Assembly: GCA_036023115.1 (NCBI GenBank)
Contig: JAYKKT010000061.1
Location: 15,087,001 to 15,151,000 of the forward strand
Source: Brasenia schreberi
Taxonomy: Eukaryota; Streptophyta; Magnoliopsida; Nymphaeales; Cabombaceae
Length of the DNA stretch: 64,000 nucleotides
Direction: 5' to 3'
The first letter of the stretch is position 1; the number at the start of each line of letters is the position of its first letter. The notes below the pieces were generated by a model. The model made no database searches, was not told where the DNA came from, and saw only the letters and a program-made list of their open reading frames with translations. Positions 57,866-64,000 of the stretch are shown in pieces. Position numbers and translations under genes: made by a program.

Positions 57866-60354
57866 ACTTCCAAAAGCATAAGAAGGCCATATTGAAAGGA
57901 AATGATAAAATAATATCTTGCTTTTGTAGAGTTAAATGCTCATATAACACAAATTAGAACACAACTGATAGCTAACCCATTGTGGGACAAGGCTTGGCTT
58001 TCCTTGGTAGATTAACAGGAAATGATTCTATTCAGTAACAGTACGGCTACCACACTTTTGTTCTAAACTCATATGTGTGGTTAGAAACTCTCTTCCCCCA
58101 AGTACATGCTGTTAACTACAAATTGAAACTTCTATTTCCACACTATACAGGGATCATTTAAACACAAATGAGCCACCCATTCCTGGTTGTTAAGATGAAA
58201 CCCAACGTCTAGGTCATGAGTTCCATACCCCAGATGTGCATTGAACTTCAACCTCTTTGTCATAAAAGAAAAAAATGCCCCAGTTGTTAAGATCATGAGA
58301 TAAATCCTAAAAAAATAGGATTTTATGATTTTTTGAATGCTGAAATACCCATATCCCAAGTTTAGGATCTCAACTTGTAAGATCTTAGCAGGATCCCGAT
58401 CTCACACTGAAGATCCTTACAGTCTCATGATATTAATGATCCTACCAGAAAAATAAACTACTTAGTAAAAGTCCAAATAGCCTCAAAAGAAAGAAGCATG
58501 ATCGCTGCGCACTTATGATAATCAGTGCTAATTCACTCACCCTTGTGCACCAGGGCGTCACTTCACCTGGCTTCAAAGAGAGCAGTCGCATTGGTGAGGG
58601 AGGAAGCTGCCTTCTTCCTCACCAGAGTCTACTGCACACGCATGTTTGTTTGTGTTTGAACGGTCTAAGGAATGTATAAAGTTTACATTTTGTCATGCTT
58701 TATTACTTTTTCCCGTCAAAAGATGAAATGTTTCACTGATTTTACCATATATAAGTCGAGTTTAGTACTAGAAAACCATGTTTTGTATTAAATATAATTT
58801 ACTTCAGAAAAAGCGAGGTGCATCGACTAGATCCTAAGATCCCGGTCCGATCCCATAATCTCAATCCTATAAAGAACCTCATGCGACCCTAGGTATGATC
58901 TAGGATTTTCACGCGCATCATCATTGTCACAAAATTAATCTTGATTGAAAAAAGCCACATTATTTTTAAAACAGAAAGTTGGTGAAAATTTTCAAATGTA
59001 AACTTGTTGGATTCGCACTTGGGTTTGTCCAAATTAAACACGGCAAGTAGTCAAGATGAACTCTAAGAGCACCTATATTATCATTTCAACGGTTGGTTCA
59101 TGTTTCTCAGGCTAAAGTGTTCTCAGTCATATTGGTTAGGTACGGAAACCTTTGTGGCATGCCCTTTTGCCTTTTCAATTTTTCAGTGGCAAGATGAACT
59201 ATGTGGCGGACAAGACAGCACCCTTTGAATTCCCACATTTACACGCTCATCCACAATCATGCTTTGCACATTTCTATGTACATACATCTATTTTATATAC
59301 TTATGAATATGATAAACAGGCATCTTAAGCATCAAAGATGGCCTTAAAAAATCATCTTCGCAGCATTATTTATCATATAACTTGCATCAGAAAGTCGTAT
59401 GCATGCCTATACACACACATAATTGTGTGTGCTTCACATACATTTTCAAATACATATCATGTGTTTTGTGTGAGTGTCTGAAGCAAATGATATACAATAA
59501 ATTATGTCATGAAGACAATCTCATTAAACTTTTTTGAGTCTAAAATCAGAGTTAAATCTTATTGAATGTCTCAATCATCTATTAAAGTAAAGGTATTTAT
59601 ACATAATTACTTTCTTAGGGTAAAGTTCCTTGTTTAGAAAAGCAAACCTGCTAACATTGCTTTTCAAAATCACTTTGACATTTTCCTTCCCCTCTAAACA
59701 AAGGTAATTTAACTTGAAGACAAATTTGCATTTTAAAAGTTATCCTTGGTAACCACCCGCCCCTCCCTCTCTCTTTATAAAGAGAGAAAGAGGTACTGGT
59801 AAATACATAATGTTCTTTGGTAGATAATCTTTTATAAATATTTATCTTTGAGAACAATAGTCTTATACATTAAGTGCAAAATACAAACGTACTTTTAATT
59901 CAAATTTCTAAATGTGATCCTAAATATAGAATGGTGAAAATGTTTATAAAAGATTATACATCAAAAGACATTATACATTCAACATTATCCTTAAATATAT
60001 ATATATATATGTGTGTATGTGCGTTTTTCAGGTCTCAGGGCGGGAAGAAGGGGGGCATGTAAGGGGGTGTTTGATAGCAGGGCCTTGTTGGTCCTTGGAT
60101 GTTGTTGTTGTTCCATGCATGTTGCTTTTAAGTGATTTATTATGTGCATAATAAAGCAGCCATTAAGACAAACTGATTGGTGGTAGGCCATGCAACCAAT
60201 ATACATGTCTTGTTTATCCACTCAACCATTGTGGATACATTGGTGCTGACCACAGCGCACGGCAATCAAATGGAGTTATTGTTTGTCTGCCCTTTCGATG
60301 AACTGTAGGACTGCCTTTTTTCTCTTCATAGTCCCACTTGTGCCTTTCCACTCC
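57866..60354. other. Region upstream of the bZIP gene, nothing identified
   Basis: AT-rich DNA. GATCC/GGATC words cluster at 58305-58460 and 58815-58915. A short (AT)n run lies at 59996-60010. No open frame here has a recognisable domain. The part nearest 60354 presumably contains the bZIP promoter, but specific elements cannot be defended. Confidence 0.4.
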
Positions 60355-60362
60355 TTATAGAA
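60355..60362 (+). promoter_or_regulatory. Candidate TATA element for the bZIP gene
   Basis: TTATAGAA followed by pyrimidine-rich DNA. A start ~30 bp on would give a leader of ~120 nt with no ATG before 60511. A second candidate, TAATAAATC at ~60461, is too near the ATG to be likely. Confidence 0.3.
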
Positions 60363-60510
60363 CATCCACCCTCTACCTCTCTTGCACTTCCCTTCCTCCT
60401 AAAACCACAACTGCACTGTTTGGTAGAGCAAAGGCCCCTTCTCCATCTCTCCTTCAACCTGTAATAAATCTTGCCTGAAATTTCATCGTCAGCCACGCTG
60501 TTTCCGAGAA

Positions 60511-61011
60511 ATGGATGAAGTTGCAACCGTCGGTTACTCTCAGGCTGCCTATATGGAAAGCCTTGAGGCGAGCTTCACTGCTATGAAGGCCGGCATGCCG
60601 AGCTTGAACTCCAGCAACTTTTTCACTCCTTGCTTGCCAACTTTCTTCCAAATTCATTCATCTAACCAGGATATGACTTTGCGGACATCTTCATGGAGCA
60701 GTTCAGCTTCAGATGACGCAGAAGAACAGCAAAGCATGATCTATGAGAGGAGACAGAGAAGAATGCTTTCTAACCGGGAGTCCGCACGGAGGTGTCGCAT
60801 GCGCAAGCAGAAGCTCCTTGATGAGCTGTGGTCTCAGGTGGTGCACCTGCGCTCTGAGAACCGAGAGCTGATTGAAAGGCTTAATTCTTTGTCCAACCAA
60901 CATGAACAGGTCATCCTGGAGAACCGGTCCCTCCGGAAAGAAGCTACAATACTACAGCAGAAGCTCAGAGACATTAAAGTTGAATCCGGAACCGATTCTC
61001 AGCGACCATGA
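60511..61011 (+). CDS. bZIP transcription factor, group S type
   Basis: Sequence-specific DNA-binding protein expected to dimerise in the nucleus. 166 residues, no intron, both usual for plant group S bZIPs (AtbZIP42/43-like). A Ser/Thr- and acid-rich N-terminus (Ser clusters at 60-67) precedes the basic region ERRQRRMLSNRESARR at 79-94. The signature N-x7-R-x9-L is exact: N88, R96, L106. The zipper follows as L106, L113, L120, L127, V134, L141, L148. The residue before R96 is Cys95, where plant group S proteins normally have Ser (NRESARRSR). The ATG is the first in the inferred leader and has a good context (A at -3, G at +4). Stop TGA at 61009. No upstream reading frame is evident in the inferred leader. 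It is the only intact host gene here, flanked by transposon sequence. Expression is untested. Confidence 0.93.
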   Translation: MDEVATVGYSQAAYMESLEASFTAMKAGMPSLNSSNFFTPCLPTFFQIHSSNQDMTLRTSSWSSSASDDAEEQQSMIYERRQRRMLSNRESARRCRMRKQKLLDELWSQVVHLRSENRELIERLNSLSNQHEQVILENRSLRKEATILQQKLRDIKVESGTDSQRP

Positions 61012-61203
61012 AGAGTGCATCAGCAGCTCATTAGCAACTCAACAACCAGCTTCTCTCTCTTCTCTCTTAAGAAAAGAAGCTGACTAGGCTTCTTTGTTTT
61101 GAGCCTTATTTGTAAGAGTTAAAGATTAGCGAGGAAATAAGTTTTTCTGAACTGGCCCGCTCTTCGGGTTCCATTTGGGCCATGTCTAGAAATATCGACA
61201 GTG
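61012..61203 (+). other. bZIP 3' flank, probable 3' UTR
   Basis: Pyrimidine-rich then T-rich sequence after the stop, with TTTGTTTTGAGCC and an AATAAG (~61135) that could serve as a weak plant near-upstream poly(A) element. No AATAAA seen. Confidence 0.35.
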
Positions 61204-61610
61204 GCATTCATACGAAGGGGGTAGATGGTCCACAAAGTTCCTTTTCCTTTTTCCCGTAACTAATTTCAAGGCGACGAGAAGCGCTACAGCTAATCCATGG
61301 GCCAGGCCAGGTATCAAATTCCCTTGGGTTACCAATTAACCAACATACAAACGAGATCAATCAAAATAATTTTGTTGAGAAGCGGTATATTTGTCATACC
61401 TAATCATTTCTGGACCTTTTGACCCATCTGTGCCTTCAATTCACGGAAAGATTGAATACCGCAAAGTCATCAGAAACCGGAAAGAAATCTTGCTTCCCTG
61501 CAGACAGAAAACTGTGCCAACATACCCATGTTTCCAGTCATCTTCGCTTCCAAAACCACGGTCCATAACTTCCTACAGCCTTCCACACAAGCTGTACACT
61601 TCCTCTACGT
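61204..61610. repeat. Direct repeat, copy 1 (~407 bp)
   Basis: Aligns with 62371-62787 along its whole length (shared blocks GGGGTAGATGGT, GCTACAGCTAATCCA, TTACCAATTAACCA, GAGAAGCGGTATATTTG, ACTGTGCCAACA, CTTCGCTT.CAAAACCACG). Identity is roughly three quarters by eye. On the minus strand both copies carry VYSLCGRL/VYNLCGRL then a shared TAG. Confidence 0.85.
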
Positions 61611-62370
61611 TAATTGTTGTTAACTAAAATGTGCAGTAAAAGTGGCCCTATTATATCCAGAGCTTTTGCTCAATGGCATCATGCGTGGGTGTGGGTATTA
61701 GGCTTTGGCCTCCTCTTGTAACAAAAAAAGAAAAAAGTGGCTATGATCATATTATGACTAGTGGCGGAAAATATCCCGAAGATTATAAAAAGTCAAATTT
61801 GTATGCAACATATTTTGACTAAAAATGCAACTTCTCCACCCACACGGGGAATTCTCTTTTTTTTTTCTGGTGTTCGCCCTTTTCTCTCTCCCTCCTGTTT
61901 CTCGTTATCTCTCTCTATTTGCGAAATCCATCTAGATGCCCACTATTGCTTCCTCGTTGCTCCTCCATTGAATCCACTTCCTGGTATGGTTGCTCTCTCA
62001 CTTTCTATTTTGATTGGTAAAATGATTTGCCTAAGATCATTATATTATGTGATTTGCCTAGAATCCATCTTGACGGCCGCCACATACCCATTTCCTTTGA
62101 TTTAACCTATATTCTGTAATTATTCATTTGTTGAACGATTTATTCCATGCTTATGCCATGCTTGAGTTGTTTTATGTACGTATTTGTATCATTTATTTGG
62201 TATTTTCGATATTTTCTTTGACATAATCATTGTTTTTCTATATTGAATCTTTTCATGTGCGTATATTGAATATCCTAATCTTTATTCTTTGGGGTTTTAA
62301 CATTGTTTGACAATTTCATGATGAATATATTTGCTGCAATCCTTTTGCTAATTTTGATCTATGTTTAAAT
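61611..62370. other. Spacer between the direct repeats, nothing identified
   Basis: AT-rich; T-rich run at 61855-61868. The open frame 61761-62105 has no recognised domain. Confidence 0.4.
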
Positions 62371-62787
62371 GCATGTGAAGGGAGTAGATGGTTCACAACG
62401 TTCCTTTTTCTTTTCCCCTTAATTAATTAATAAGGCTACGAGAACAATTTTGTTCTTCCGCTACAGCTAATCCACGACTCGGGTATCAAATTCACTTTGG
62501 TTACCAATTAACCACCATACAAATGAGATCAATAAAATTAATTTGGTTGAGAAGCGGTATATTTGCCATACCTAATTGGTTCTGAACCTCTTCACCCATA
62601 TGTGTCATCAATTAACAGATAGATTGAACGCCAAAGGAATCATATGCAAAAATAGGAAATAAATCTTGCTTCTTGGCAAAGAGAAGACTGTGCCAACAGA
62701 TGCATGTTTCTGGAGATCTTCGCTTTCAAAACCACGATCATTTACTTTCTACAACCTTCCACACAAATTGTACACCTCCTCTATGTC
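62371..62787. repeat. Direct repeat, copy 2 (~417 bp)
   Basis: See copy 1. On the minus strand, further open sequence lies beyond the repeat (62969-62781), preceded by an acceptor-like TTTTCTGCAG at 62820-62829. This leaves open that copy 2 is the 3' end of a decayed or partial minus-strand gene. I do not recognise the protein. Confidence 0.85.
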
Positions 62788-62979
62788 CGGAAACCTGATC
62801 CCGGCAATCTGATTGCTTTCTGCAGAAAACAAAATTTTTCGTGTTCTCTAAACAACAACACTAGATCTTGTTTCAGTGACTGTTGCAGAAGCTTTTCAGG
62901 ATCGCCACCATATACCATGATGCCATTTCTTCGTCTAGATGAGCTTTCTATTCTATGACACTGCATCATCCTTTATTTC

Positions 62980-62980
<1 letters not shown>

Positions 62981-63049
<69 letters not shown>
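62981..63049. repeat. (AT)n microsatellite, ~34 units
   Basis: Uninterrupted AT dinucleotide run, likely length-polymorphic and prone to assembly error. Confidence 0.97.
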
Positions 63050-63051
<2 letters not shown>

Positions 63052-63129
63052 CATCATTGGGGCATTGGCAGTCTGACAAGCTTGTATCCACAAGCCACCT
63101 TATTCGTTATGGTTTTACTTAGGATTATA

Positions 63130-64000
63130 GAAGATGGATCTTTATGATGAGCAACAAAGACTCAATGTTTCACTTAGAAATGATATTGAATATATGATAA
63201 ACATGATACAAGATGCCTTTGCTCTACCAAAAATAACAAGAGATTAAAATGCATATGATAAAGAATTGTCTATGATTAAGGAAATGTTTTCAAAAGAAAT
63301 GAAACAACTGTGGCCAGATGTGAAAAGTACTCATTGTTATCATTTGTGATCCACTTGTTTGAGATCAAATATATGCATAAAATTTTGAATAAGATAATTG
63401 ATGACCTTTAGAAATATTCAAGGGCATGGCACCATAAGGTTATATTGTTTCTCAATGTTGGTATGATGTTAGGAAGTTGGTAATGGATTTTGGTTTGGAA
63501 TACATCAAAATAAATGCATATTCTAATGATTGTCTTGTATAAAAGTGAATATGCACATGCAAATAGGTCTTGTAACCCAACATGCAAGTTGCCTATATGA
63601 AAATCTATAAATGGTAGTCCGCACTTTCCAACTAATACCATGGCTTAAGAACTTGTTTAGAATCTTTAGCTCGAGCAAGAGTACAAAGTTTATGACTTGG
63701 CATACAACAACTCTAAGAGATGATTTTGGTAAGATGAGTTCTCATAGAGATTTATAATCATGTAGACAATTTAATGATGTACATTTGTTGTTTGAGTTGG
63801 TGCCTCAAAATGTCTGACTTGGCCCTTCAAGTGATGGGTTTAGTCAATTAAGAATTTCATACGAGACGTAGCCATAATTGTTGGCCAATCGTATTATTCA
63901 ACTTGTCTAATTTGTTATGTGAATACTTTTTGTATTCATTTGCCACATGCCAAACAATGTATATATATGAGACATCATTGTATCCTACCTATGGGTCTTT
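63130..64000 (+). pseudogene. CACTA (En/Spm) transposon TNP2-type transposase remnant
   Basis: Broken coding text. From 63459 WYDVRKLVMDFGLEYIKINA is followed by NDCLV, SEYAHANR, CPTCKLP-like (CNPTCKLP) and SINGSPHFPTNTMA. Further on are a KMSSHRDL-type block (~63735) and a QNV.LG..SDGFS-type block (~63810-63840), in the order seen in plant TNP2 transposases (YIKIDACPNDC, CPTCK, P.HPAD, NVRLGLASDGF). Upstream, 63130-63330 may hold the preceding part (YMINMIQDAF). Stops and small indels interrupt it. It continues past the window edge; no CACTA terminus is in view. Confidence 0.75.

Noticed and set aside
58592..58623. Foldback GGTGAGG..CCTCACC as a microRNA precursor
   Set aside because: The stem is short and imperfect and does not extend into a precursor-length hairpin.
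60298..60360. 20-codon upstream ORF as a sucrose-control type uORF of the bZIP gene
   Set aside because: It ends inside the candidate TATA element, so it is probably not transcribed, and does not resemble the conserved uORF peptide.

Overview
This window is plant nuclear DNA, almost certainly from a flowering plant. It holds one convincing host gene, an intronless bZIP transcription factor at 60511-61011 (+). The rest is transposable-element sequence of several ages plus AT-rich DNA in which I recognise nothing. Species cannot be assigned from the sequence.

Layout. 1-3827: old Ty1/copia element (copia D), pol remnant and 3' LTR, 5' part outside the window. 3828-11718: no recognisable gene, one possible MITE, a GGTTC/GAACC-dense patch, microsatellites and a 97-bp tandem duplication. 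11719-50735: one nest of insertions. The outermost and oldest layer is copia C (5' LTR 11719-12904, 3' LTR 46708-50735). A Ty3/gypsy Tat-type element (A, + strand, 14656-45160, 5-bp duplication ATACT) sits inside copia C's integrase. A second, closely related Tat element (B, - strand, 23106-38870, duplication AAGCA) sits inside A's second RNase H domain. A solo Tat LTR (46819-50032, duplication ATATC) sits inside copia C's 3' LTR. 52909-57865: a 5'-truncated LINE (-) abuts the 3' end of a third Tat subfamily, E, which has a complete LTR. 57866-60354: upstream of the bZIP gene, nothing recognised. 61204-62787: two diverged ~410-bp direct repeats. 63130-64000: a CACTA (TNP2-type) transposase remnant that continues past the window edge.

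The Tat elements have the order LTR, PBS, gag, protease with a G-patch-like tail, RT, RNase H, second RNase H, integrase, ~1.2 kb non-coding, PPT, LTR. A and B are both dead in sequence. All nine in-frame stops in A's gag-pro-pol, and all three in B, are C-to-T or G-to-A changes when the two copies are compared; the remaining damage is small deletions. B is a three-LTR composite: the same target duplication brackets LTR-internal-LTR plus a remnant of a further internal region and LTR.

The most interesting structure is in the Tat LTRs and leader. (1) Splice-like sites are conserved in every subfamily, including a GTAAGT in each LTR and a pyrimidine-rich acceptor just before the gag ATG. (2) A stem-loop near the LTR 3' end carries a compensatory base-pair change in E. 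(3) A block of about ten perfect or near-perfect short hairpins lies in E's LTR. (4) An inverted repeat sits just before the PPT. These are inferences from reading the sequence; none has been computed or tested.
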